NCBI GenBank assembly: GCA_044867645.1
Contig: JBIOVI010000063.1
Span: forward strand, 7,122 to 71,121
Reading direction: 5' to 3'
DNA from: VRUE01 sp044867645
GTDB taxonomy: Bacteria > Actinomycetota > Thermoleophilia > Solirubrobacterales > 70-9
Length of the DNA: 64,000 bases
Made by a program: the position numbers and the translations under genes. A model generated the notes under the pieces. The model was not told the origin of the DNA. It saw nothing but the letters and a program-made list of their open reading frames with translations, and ran no database searches. The first letter of the stretch is position 1, and every line of letters begins with the position of its first letter. Below, in pieces: positions 57,430 through 64,000 of this stretch.

Positions 57430-57503
57430 AGCGGCTGATGGGATTCGAACCCACGACCTTCTGCATGGCAAGCAGACGCTCTAGCCAGCTGAGCTACAGC
57501 CGC
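57430..57503 (-). tRNA. tRNA-Gly (anticodon GCC)
   Basis: The 74-base cloverleaf has acceptor GCGGCTG/CAGCCGC, anticodon arm TCTGC-TTGCCAT-GCAGA with GCC, T-arm GTGGG-TTCGAAT-CCCAT and discriminator T. The CCA end is not encoded. Confidence 0.93.
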
Positions 57504-57514
57504 ATCGGGCGGGA

Positions 57515-58156
57515 TTATAGGCCCGCGACCGCTTCCTCGATCGGGATGTCGCCGGCGACCAGCTCGAAGGTCTTGCCGATCGTGTTCTCGGCGACGAGGA
57601 CGGCGGCAAGCGTCGCGGCGACGTCGTCCCGGCCGATCTCGCCTCGCCCGAGGCTCGTCCCGATCGCGATTCGACCGGTCGGGGGATCGTCGGTGAGCGA
57701 TCCCGGCCGCACGATCGTGTGGTCGAGACCGCTGGCGAGCAGGGCTTGGTCGGCCTCCGCCTTCGCTCGCAGGTACTCGCCGAAGACCCCTCCCCCCTGC
57801 GCCGGCGGGTTACCGGCACCCATCGAGCTGACCATCGCATAACGACGGATCCCATCCGCCCTGGCGGCGTCGATCAGCTTCAACGCTCCGTCCAGATCCA
57901 TCGTCCGCTTGCGCTCGGCACCGCTGCCGGGGCCTGCGCCCGCGGCAAAGACGAGTGCATCGGCGCCCCGCACCGCCGCCGCAACGTCGTCGTCGGCCTC
58001 GAGGTCGCAGAGCACTGGCTCGACGCCGATCGTCCGCAGATCGTCCGCTTGCCCCGACTTGCGGATCAGGCCGCGCACCGAGTGGCCGCGCTGGACGAGC
58101 AGCGCGCCGAGCTTCGATCCGACCTTGCCATGACCGCCTGCGATCGCCACATCCAT
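57515..58156 (-). CDS. NAD(P)-binding atypical SDR (NmrA-like)
   Basis: The 213-residue protein has the motif AIAGGHGKVGSKLGALL and the conserved VSSMGAGNP, YLRAKAEADQALLASGLDHTIVRPGSLTD block of the atypical SDR a5 group. It probably acts as a sensor or reductase with NAD(P)H; the substrate is unknown. It is divergent from the secreted protease gene. Confidence 0.82.
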   Translation of the reverse strand: MDVAIAGGHGKVGSKLGALLVQRGHSVRGLIRKSGQADDLRTIGVEPVLCDLEADDDVAAAVRGADALVFAAGAGPGSGAERKRTMDLDGALKLIDAARADGIRRYAMVSSMGAGNPPAQGGGVFGEYLRAKAEADQALLASGLDHTIVRPGSLTDDPPTGRIAIGTSLGRGEIGRDDVAATLAAVLVAENTIGKTFELVAGDIPIEEAVAGL

Positions 58157-58273
58157 GTCTGCTCCTCTCGGTTGAGGTACGTCCGTTTGTGTCTACTAAA
58201 TATTGGGTAGCGTGCATAGGACCAGCTCACAAAGCATCCCGTCCCGCCGGTCGGATGCAAAGGGAGGCTCCAA

Positions 58274-59104
58274 ATGAATCGAGGTCGGATCGCGGTCCTC
58301 ACCGTCTTCACGGCGCTGATCGCCACGACGCTGCTGCCCGCCTCTTCCCTCGCCTGGGCACCGGCCAAAACGGCGACCGTCCACCCTGGCGTCCAGGTCT
58401 TCACCGAAGGCGCCCAGTGCACCGCCAACTTCGTCTTCGAGGAAGGCTCCAACGTCTATCTCGGCCAGGCGGCGCATTGTTCGGGCACTGGCGGCCAGAC
58501 CGAAACCAATGGCTGCACCAGCGGCTCGCTGCCGCTCGGTACGCCCGTCGAGGTGACCGGCGCCAGCAAGCCCGGCACGCTCGTCTACAACTCCTGGCTG
58601 ACGATGCAGGCGGGTGGCGAGAGCGATCCCGACACCTGCGCCTACAACGACCTGGCGCTGATCAGAATCGATCCGACCGACGTCGGCAAGGTCAATCCAT
58701 CGGTGCCCAGCTTCGGCGGTCCGACCGGAGTGGGCACGGTCGGCGGCCTCGGCTCGACCGTCTACTCCTACGGCAACTCCTCGCTGCGCGGTGGCGTCAC
58801 CAAACTGAGCCCCAAGCAGGGAATCCTCGTCCAGAACGAAGGCGGCGGCTGGAGCCATGTCGTCACCACCCTGACGCCGGGGATACCGGGTGACTCGGGC
58901 AGCGGCTTCCTCAACGGCACGGGTGTGGCGATCGGCGTCCTCAGCACCCTGCAGATCGCGCCGCTGCCCGCCACCAACGGGGTCGGCGACCTCGCTAAAG
59001 AGCTGGCCTACCTGCGGGCCAACAGCGGCTTCGCCGCGATGCAACTCGTGCAGGGCACCGAGCCGTTCAAACCAAACCCGATCGGGGCGATCCTGGGCTC
59101 TTAG
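58274..59104 (+). CDS. Secreted trypsin-like serine protease
   Basis: The 276-residue protein has a signal peptide (VLTVFTALIATTLLPASSLAWA). The catalytic triad is visible as His68 in QAAHCSG, Asp126 in YNDLALIRI and Ser208 in GIPGDSGSGF, which gives an S1-family fold. A Cys pair C49-C69 flanks the His. The C-terminal part after about residue 250 is short and has no anchor. It is probably released outside the cell. Confidence 0.82.
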   Translation: MNRGRIAVLTVFTALIATTLLPASSLAWAPAKTATVHPGVQVFTEGAQCTANFVFEEGSNVYLGQAAHCSGTGGQTETNGCTSGSLPLGTPVEVTGASKPGTLVYNSWLTMQAGGESDPDTCAYNDLALIRIDPTDVGKVNPSVPSFGGPTGVGTVGGLGSTVYSYGNSSLRGGVTKLSPKQGILVQNEGGGWSHVVTTLTPGIPGDSGSGFLNGTGVAIGVLSTLQIAPLPATNGVGDLAKELAYLRANSGFAAMQLVQGTEPFKPNPIGAILGS

Positions 59105-59112
59105 TCAGCCAT

Positions 59113-59601
59113 CTAGTTCAGCTCCGCGAGGAGATCGCGAAGGTCGAGCGGTTCGGTGACCATCGCGATTTCCTTGCCCTCGGGTGTGCGGGGCCACTCC
59201 TCTCGCGGGCGGTCCCGGTAGAGCTCGATGCCGTTGCCGTCGGGGTCGCTCAGGTAGAGCGCCTCGCTGACCCCATGGTCGGAGGCGCCGCCGAGGGGGA
59301 TTCCGGCGTCCGAGAGGCGCCGCAGCGCGTCGGCGAGGGCGCGGCGGGTCGGGTAGCGGATCGCGACGTGGAAGAGGCCGGTGGTGTTGGCCGGCGGCGG
59401 CGGAGCACCCTTCGAGTGCCAGGTGTTGAGGCCGATGTGGTGGTGGTAGCCGCCGGCCGAGACGAAGGCGGCCTCATCGCCTATCCGCTGCTGCAGCTCG
59501 AACCCCAGCACCCCGCAGTAGAAGCCCAGCGACCGGTCGAGATCGGCCACCTTGAGGTGGACGTGGCCGATATCGACGCCGGGATCGATTGGCTTAGGCA
59601 T
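59113..59601 (-). CDS. VOC-family dioxygenase-like protein
   Basis: The protein has 162 residues from ATG 59601, overlapping the RNase H gene by 8 bases. It has GHVHLKVADLDRSLGFYCGVLGFEL, AGGYHHHIGLNTW, TTGLFHVAIRYPTRRAL and LSDPDGNGIELYRDRP. The metal ligands His, His and Glu typical of CatE/extradiol-type VOC enzymes are present. The substrate is unknown. Confidence 0.85.
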   Translation of the reverse strand: MPKPIDPGVDIGHVHLKVADLDRSLGFYCGVLGFELQQRIGDEAAFVSAGGYHHHIGLNTWHSKGAPPPPANTTGLFHVAIRYPTRRALADALRRLSDAGIPLGGASDHGVSEALYLSDPDGNGIELYRDRPREEWPRTPEGKEIAMVTEPLDLRDLLAELN

Positions 59602-59998
59602 CGACGCCATCCAGGGCCTCGTTGACGAGGCGGTCCGCCTCGGCGTTCTGGGCACGGCGCACGTGCCGGATCGACCACTGCTCGAACTGCCCCAGCGCCC
59701 GCTTCACCTCGGCGTGCAGTTGCCGCAGGGTCGCGTCCTTAACCTTGTACTCGCCCGTCACCTGCCGCACGATCAGCTCCGAGTCGCCGACCAGCTCCAG
59801 CTCGCTCGCCCCCAGCTCCGTAGCCCGCGCGATCCCGAGCAGCAGCGCCCGGTACTCGGCCACGTTGTTGGTGGCGACGCCGATCCGCTCGCCACGCTCC
59901 TCGAGCACTCCGCCGTCGGCATCCTGGACGACCGTCCCGATCGCGGCGGGCCCCGGGTTTCCCCGAGCGCCGCCGTCCACGTTCACGACCAGCTTCAA
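59594..59998 (-). CDS. RNase HI-like protein
   Basis: The 134-residue protein has the RNase H fold with the acidic set: Asp in NVDGGARGNPG, Glu in NNVAEYRALL, Asp in LVGDSELIVRQ and Asp in AQNAEADRLVNEAL. It is the short form common in actinobacteria and archaea. It removes RNA from RNA-DNA hybrids. It is 3 bases downstream of a zinc-ribbon protein gene. Confidence 0.88.
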   Translation of the reverse strand: MKLVVNVDGGARGNPGPAAIGTVVQDADGGVLEERGERIGVATNNVAEYRALLLGIARATELGASELELVGDSELIVRQVTGEYKVKDATLRQLHAEVKRALGQFEQWSIRHVRRAQNAEADRLVNEALDGVDA

Positions 59999-60001
59999 GG
60001 C

Positions 60002-60550
60002 TCAGGCGACCGGCTCGCCGTCCGCGGCGCGCGCGGTCGTCCCGGCGCCGAGCGCGAGCCGGCCACCCTCGCCAGCGCTCGCGTTCCACTGCCGGGCCGC
60101 CCCGTCGAGCTGGTCGAGCTCGGAGCCTTTGTCGAGCTGGAAGGCGTCGCGCAGCTCGTCGCCCAGGTCGATCCCCCACTGGTACCAGCACAGCTCCCAG
60201 GCGACGGTTATCCGGACCTCGCTGGCGGAGCCGGCCGCGGCGCCGATCGAGACCCACGGCGGCCCCAGCGTCCGCATCAGGCCAGCGACTGTGCGGGAGG
60301 CGTCGCTTGAGTTAAAGCGGGTCGCGGCCCGCTCGAGCCGCCCCGCCGGCGGCTCGACGACCTCCGGCGCGGGACGGCGTCCCACGTTGGCGCCGGGGGC
60401 GGCCGGGTCGACCCAACCCAAACGCTCCGCGCGGCTGCGGCAGAGATCGCAGACCAGGCGCGGGCCGTCCTTCGGGCTCATGTATGTCCGCGTGCGCTCT
60501 CCGGACAGGATCGTGCGGCCGCAGACGGTGCAAGTGTCGTCGTGGCTCAC
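60002..60550 (-). CDS. Zinc-ribbon protein of unknown function
   Basis: The 182-residue protein has an N-terminal zinc ribbon: CTVCGR and CDLCRSRAERLGW (C-x2-C, 26 residues, C-x2-C). A linker and a C-terminal alpha-beta region (MRTLGPPWVSIGAAAGSASEVRITVAWELCWYQWGIDL) follow. It may bind nucleic acid. It is in the same run as the RNase H-like gene. Confidence 0.65.
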   Translation of the reverse strand: MSHDDTCTVCGRTILSGERTRTYMSPKDGPRLVCDLCRSRAERLGWVDPAAPGANVGRRPAPEVVEPPAGRLERAATRFNSSDASRTVAGLMRTLGPPWVSIGAAAGSASEVRITVAWELCWYQWGIDLGDELRDAFQLDKGSELDQLDGAARQWNASAGEGGRLALGAGTTARAADGEPVA

Positions 60551-60578
60551 CGGCTCAACTTACCAGCGGCCCGCCCGC

Positions 60579-62675
60579 CTACGCGACCGCCTCCGCCCCC
60601 TGCTGACCCGCTGCAATGATCCTGTCGGCCAGCTGGACCGGAACCGGCTCGTAGCGCTCGAATTCCATCGTGAACTCGGCGCGGCCGCCGCTGATCGAAC
60701 GCAGATCCGGCGCGTAGTCGAGCACCTCGGCCATCGGCACCTCCGCCTTGACCTCGGTCGCAGAGCCCTTCGGCTCCATACCCAACGGGTGCCCGCGGCG
60801 CGAGTTGAGATCGCCGATCACGTCGCCGACCACTTCCTCAGGACAGCTCACGGTGAGGCGCACGATCGGCTCCAGCAAGACGGGGTCCGCCGCTTCCATC
60901 GCCTCCTTGAAGGCCATCGAGCCGGCGACCTTGAACGCCATCTCGGAGGAGTCGACGTCGTGATGTTTGCCGTCGACGAGCCGCACCCGCACGTCCCTGA
61001 CCGGATAGCCAGCCACGGTGCCGTGCCGCATCGCCTCCACGATCCCCTTCTCCACCGCGGGGATGAAGCTGCCGGGAATGGCCGCGCCCTTGATCTTGTT
61101 GACGAACTCGAGCCCGGCGCCGTCGTCCGCCGGCTCGATCTCGATCCGGCAGTCGGCGAACTGGCCGCGCCCGCCCGACTGCTTCTTGAAGCGCGAGTGC
61201 GCCTCGGCCGGTTTGCGAATCGTCTCTTGGTAGGGGACGCGCGGCGGATGCAGCTCGATCTCCGCCCCGAAGCGCCGCTTCATTCGCTCGACTATCACCT
61301 CGACGTGAACCTGGGTGAGCCCGGCGAGGATCTGCTCGCCGGTCTGCGGATCGCGGTGCACATCGAGCGTCGGATCCTCCTCGCAGAGGCGCCTAACGGC
61401 AGCCGCCGCCTTCTCCTCGTCGCCCTTTGACTTCGGCTCGTAGGCAAAAGCCATCACCGGCGCAGGCAGGTCGAGCGGCGGGAAGGCAATTGCCTCCTGT
61501 GCCTCGCAGAGCACATCGCCGGCCTGGGTCTGCTTCAGCTTCGCAACCGCGCCGATCTCGCCGGCACCCAGCTCCGTCACCGGTGTCAGCTCGCTGCCGA
61601 GCGGCCGGCCGAGCTGCCCGATCCGCTCCTTCTCTCCCCTGGTCGCGTTGACGACCTGGGAGTCGGAGCGCAAGGTGCCACGGCAGACGCGGAGGAGGTT
61701 GATCCGTCCCGCGTAGGGGTCGGCGAGCGTCTTGAAGACATAGGCGACAAGCGGACCGTCCTCGCTCGGCTCGACCTCGACCGGCTCTTCACCGTCGCCA
61801 AGCGCGGTCACAGCACCGCGCATCGCCGGCGAGGGAAGGTCCTCGACCAGTGCCGCCAGCAGGCGGTTGGTGCCGAGATTGCGCGTCGCCACGCCACAGG
61901 TGACCGGAAAGATGCGTCCCGCGGTAACCCCCTGCTTCAGCACGCCGACGATCTCGGCGTGATCGATCTCCTCGCCATCGAGGTAGCGCTCCATCAGCGC
62001 GTCGGAATTCTCCGCCACCTCGTCCATCAGCTTCTCGCGGTACTCCTCGGCGCGGTCGCGCAGCTCCTCGGGGATCTCGACCTGCGTGGCGTTGTCCCGC
62101 CCCACGCCCTCGTAGACAAACGCCTCGAGGTCGATCAGGTCGATCACGCCGCGCACCTCGTGCTCGCTCCCGATCGGGATCTCGGTCGCGACGACGTGCG
62201 GACCGAAGGCGCTCTTCAGCGAGTCGAGGACGGCGAAGAAGTCGGCACGCTCGCGATCGAGCATGTTGACGAAGACAAGGCGCGCCAAGCCCTCTTGATC
62301 CGCACGGCCCCAGAGTCGCTCGGTCTGCACCTCCACCCCGGCGACGCCGTTGACGACGACGACCGCGGCGTCGGCGACCCGCAGCGCGGCGGTGGCATCG
62401 GCGACGAAGCTGGGCTCGCCCGGCGTGTCGATCAGGTTGATCTCGCGCCCGTCGTGCTCGAAGCCGGCGACGGAGGCGCTGATCGACATCTCGCGCTCCT
62501 GCTCATCGGGTTCGTGATCGGAGACGGTGCTGCCGTCGGCGACCGTGCCCAGCCGGCGCGTCGCTCCCGCCTCGAACAGCATCGCCTCGTGCAGGCTCGT
62601 CTTGCCGCAGCCCCGATGCCCGATCAGGGCGACATTGCGAATCCGGTCTGCGGCCTCTGCGGCCTTATGAGGCAC
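60579..62675 (-). CDS. Elongation factor G-like translational GTPase (EF-G paralogue)
   Basis: The 698-residue protein has all five EF-G domains. The P-loop is GHRGCGKT (19-26) and the G4 motif is NMLD instead of NKMD. The switch II motif is DTPGEPSF instead of DTPGHVDF, so the catalytic His is Glu87. Such changes are typical of the fusA2/EF-G-like paralogues of actinobacteria, which bind ribosomes but differ in GTP hydrolysis. It is not beside rpsL/rpsG/tuf and is therefore not the main EF-G. Confidence 0.9.
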   Translation of the reverse strand: MPHKAAEAADRIRNVALIGHRGCGKTSLHEAMLFEAGATRRLGTVADGSTVSDHEPDEQEREMSISASVAGFEHDGREINLIDTPGEPSFVADATAALRVADAAVVVVNGVAGVEVQTERLWGRADQEGLARLVFVNMLDRERADFFAVLDSLKSAFGPHVVATEIPIGSEHEVRGVIDLIDLEAFVYEGVGRDNATQVEIPEELRDRAEEYREKLMDEVAENSDALMERYLDGEEIDHAEIVGVLKQGVTAGRIFPVTCGVATRNLGTNRLLAALVEDLPSPAMRGAVTALGDGEEPVEVEPSEDGPLVAYVFKTLADPYAGRINLLRVCRGTLRSDSQVVNATRGEKERIGQLGRPLGSELTPVTELGAGEIGAVAKLKQTQAGDVLCEAQEAIAFPPLDLPAPVMAFAYEPKSKGDEEKAAAAVRRLCEEDPTLDVHRDPQTGEQILAGLTQVHVEVIVERMKRRFGAEIELHPPRVPYQETIRKPAEAHSRFKKQSGGRGQFADCRIEIEPADDGAGLEFVNKIKGAAIPGSFIPAVEKGIVEAMRHGTVAGYPVRDVRVRLVDGKHHDVDSSEMAFKVAGSMAFKEAMEAADPVLLEPIVRLTVSCPEEVVGDVIGDLNSRRGHPLGMEPKGSATEVKAEVPMAEVLDYAPDLRSISGGRAEFTMEFERYEPVPVQLADRIIAAGQQGAEAVA

Positions 62676-62684
62676 GCAACGAGA

Positions 62685-63458
62685 TTAGACCTCTTGCAGA
62701 GAGGACTTCAACCGCATCACTGCCTTGGTGTGCAGCTGCGAGACGCGCGACTCGGTGACCCCGAGCACCTCGCCGATCTCACGCAGGGTGAGGTTCTCGT
62801 AGTAGTAGAGCGCCACGACCAGCTGCTCGCGCTCCGGCAACCCGGCGATCGACTCGGTAAGCCGGTCCTTGATCTCGCTGCTGGCGAGGGATTCCTGTGG
62901 GTCTTCGGCACGCGGGTCGGAAATCGTGTCGAGCAGCGAGACCGAATCGCCGGAGGAGTCGGAGATCGTCCACAGCTCGTCCAGTGCGTAGATGGACGAG
63001 TTGGCGATCTCCAGTAGCGAAGTCTGCAGTTCCTCCTCGCTGAGGCCGACCTTGGCGGCGAGCTCGGCCTCGGTCGGCGCACGCTGCAACTCGTGCTCGA
63101 GCTTGGACTGAGCTGCCTCGATCTCTCGCGCGCGAGAACGCACAGAGCGCGGCACCCAGTCAAGCGAACGCAGCTCGTCGATGATCGAGCCGCGAATCCG
63201 GGTCATCGCGAAGGTCTCGAACTTGATCCCCCGCTCCGGCTCGAAGCGCTCGATCGCGCCGATCAGCCCGACCAGGCCGTAGGAGATCAGGTCCGCGTCT
63301 TCGACATGCGAGGGCAACCCGGCGCCGAGGCGGCCGGCGACGAACTTGACCATCGGCGAGTAGGCGACCACGAGGCGCTCACGAGCGGTGTCATCCCCCT
63401 CGTCCTTGTAGCGGCGCCACAAGTCGCGCAGCTCGACCTCTTTTACACCGGTTTCCAT
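62685..63458 (-). CDS. RNA polymerase sigma factor, FliA/WhiG type
   Basis: The 257-residue protein has sigma region 2 (LVVAYSPMVKFVAGRLGAGLPSHVEDADLISYGLVGLIGAIERF...FETFAMTRIRGSIIDELRSLDWVPRSVR), region 3 and region 4 (LTLREIGEVLGVTESRVSQLHTKAVMRLKSSL). The RGSIIDELRSLDWVPRSVR block is the mark of FliA/WhiG sigma-28 factors, used for motility or development. The adjacent Xer recombinase gene is a common neighbour. Confidence 0.93.
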   Translation of the reverse strand: METGVKEVELRDLWRRYKDEGDDTARERLVVAYSPMVKFVAGRLGAGLPSHVEDADLISYGLVGLIGAIERFEPERGIKFETFAMTRIRGSIIDELRSLDWVPRSVRSRAREIEAAQSKLEHELQRAPTEAELAAKVGLSEEELQTSLLEIANSSIYALDELWTISDSSGDSVSLLDTISDPRAEDPQESLASSEIKDRLTESIAGLPEREQLVVALYYYENLTLREIGEVLGVTESRVSQLHTKAVMRLKSSLQEV

Positions 63459-63499
63459 CGCCTAAGGCTCGATTCTAGGCTCGTTGGGGAATTTCGTCG

Positions 63500-64000
63500 T
63501 CATGCTCGGGGGTGGCTGGCCGCATAGCTGTCGCGCAACCGGGCGGCATCGACGCGGGTGTAGACCTGAGTGGTCGAGATAGATGCGTGTCCCAATAACT
63601 CCTGGATCGTACGCAGGTCCGCCCCTCCCTCGAGTAGATGCGTCGCAAAGGAATGTCGAAGTGCATGCGGGGAGACGCCGGCCGCCAGCGCCGCCTCGCG
63701 GGTCCAGAGCCCGAGCCGGCGGGTGACGTCGGAGTTGGAGAGGCGGCGCCCGCTCTTGGAGAGGAACAGCGCCTGCTCGCGGGGATCGCCGACGAGGGCG
63801 CGGCGGCCGCGGTCCAAGTAGCGGCGCAGGGCGCGCTGGGCCGGCTCGCCGACCGGCAGGACCCGCTCCTTGCCGCCCTTGCCGAGCACCCGCACCTGCT
63901 CGCTCTCGAAGTCGACCGAGGCGGCGTCGAGGTTGACGATCTCCTCGCAGCGCAGCCCGCAGGAGTAGGCCAGCTCCAGCATCGCGCGGTCGCGCAGCTC
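63500..64000 (-). CDS. xerD: Xer-type tyrosine recombinase (N-terminus beyond right edge)
   Basis: The frame is open past the window edge, so 166 C-terminal residues are seen. They hold the whole catalytic core: Arg in SCGLRCEEIVNL, Lys in GKGGKERVLPVG, HALRHSFATHLLEGG, LLGHASISTTQVY and the nucleophile Tyr in YTRVDAARLRDSYAASHPRA. This is the XerC/XerD pattern; the D subtype is the more likely by its tail and context but is not certain. With XerC it resolves chromosome dimers at dif and is the probable host recombinase for the inovirus at 1-5562. Confidence 0.9.
   Translation of the reverse strand, partial: ELRDRAMLELAYSCGLRCEEIVNLDAASVDFESEQVRVLGKGGKERVLPVGEPAQRALRRYLDRGRRALVGDPREQALFLSKSGRRLSNSDVTRRLGLWTREAALAAGVSPHALRHSFATHLLEGGADLRTIQELLGHASISTTQVYTRVDAARLRDSYAASHPRA

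Overview
The window is high-GC DNA from a Gram-positive actinobacterium. The most likely group is class Thermoleophilia (Solirubrobacterales). This rests on the exported protein with a TYANVVATLALFFALSG signal segment next to the prophage, the Ig-like FRCRLD..C..AGNRDP module on an RTX protein, the MurT/GatD amidation pair, an LL-DAP-aminotransferase-type enzyme beside dapF, and the general gene content. The assignment is an inference from protein style; no 16S rRNA gene is present.

Region 1 (1-5562) is most of an integrated filamentous phage (inovirus-like). From the left edge it carries a pIII-like adsorption protein (cut by the window), a pVI-like hydrophobic protein, two very short single-membrane-span proteins and a Zot/pI-type assembly ATPase. 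All five are linked by 1-4 bp start/stop overlaps. A rolling-circle-type Rep gene follows, then an intergenic region with strong hairpins, a 29-residue basic peptide coupled to two winged-helix regulators, and a cluster of very small proteins that includes a 28-residue pVII/pIX-like protein. A 28-bp dif-like Xer site at 5535-5562 abuts the first chromosomal gene and is the probable right attachment site.

Region 2 (5562-21459) holds envelope and redox genes: a decapeptide-repeat secreted protein, a VKOR-DsbA-type oxidative folding pair, hydrolase plus peroxiredoxin, tandem cyclophilins, and a coupled operon DagK-like / murT / methyltransferase / gatD for peptidoglycan amidation. It continues with an RTX-like secreted protein, dut, hflX, an SDR, an MBL hydrolase and a cupredoxin-like lipoprotein.

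Region 3 (21484-35777) is a leftward housekeeping run: dapL-like, dapF (both catalytic Cys replaced by Ser), miaA, miaB, a cupredoxin, rny, recA, thpR, cinA, a RodZ-like protein, ftsK, a heptad-repeat membrane protein and an Rpf-like cell-wall enzyme.

Region 4 (35625-50936) is also leftward: thrS, infC, (wecB inserted on the opposite strand), rpmI, rplT, trmH-like, pheS, pheT, argC, argJ, argB, argD, two small genes, argG. Two copies of an unrecognised stem-structured repeat lie at 24362-24463 and 48155-48268.

Region 5 (51010-64000) is mixed: a polytopic membrane protein, AraC/VOC/cupin genes, tRNA-Val (with an unusual C33), zwf, a TacA/TacT-type toxin-antitoxin pair, a 28-bp perfect inverted repeat, tRNA-Cys, tRNA-Gly, a secreted trypsin-like protease, an RNase HI-like gene, an EF-G paralogue, a FliA/WhiG-type sigma factor and a Xer-type tyrosine recombinase cut by the right edge. 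The Xer recombinase, FtsK and the dif-like site at the phage boundary all fall in one window, which fits an element that uses host Xer recombination to integrate.
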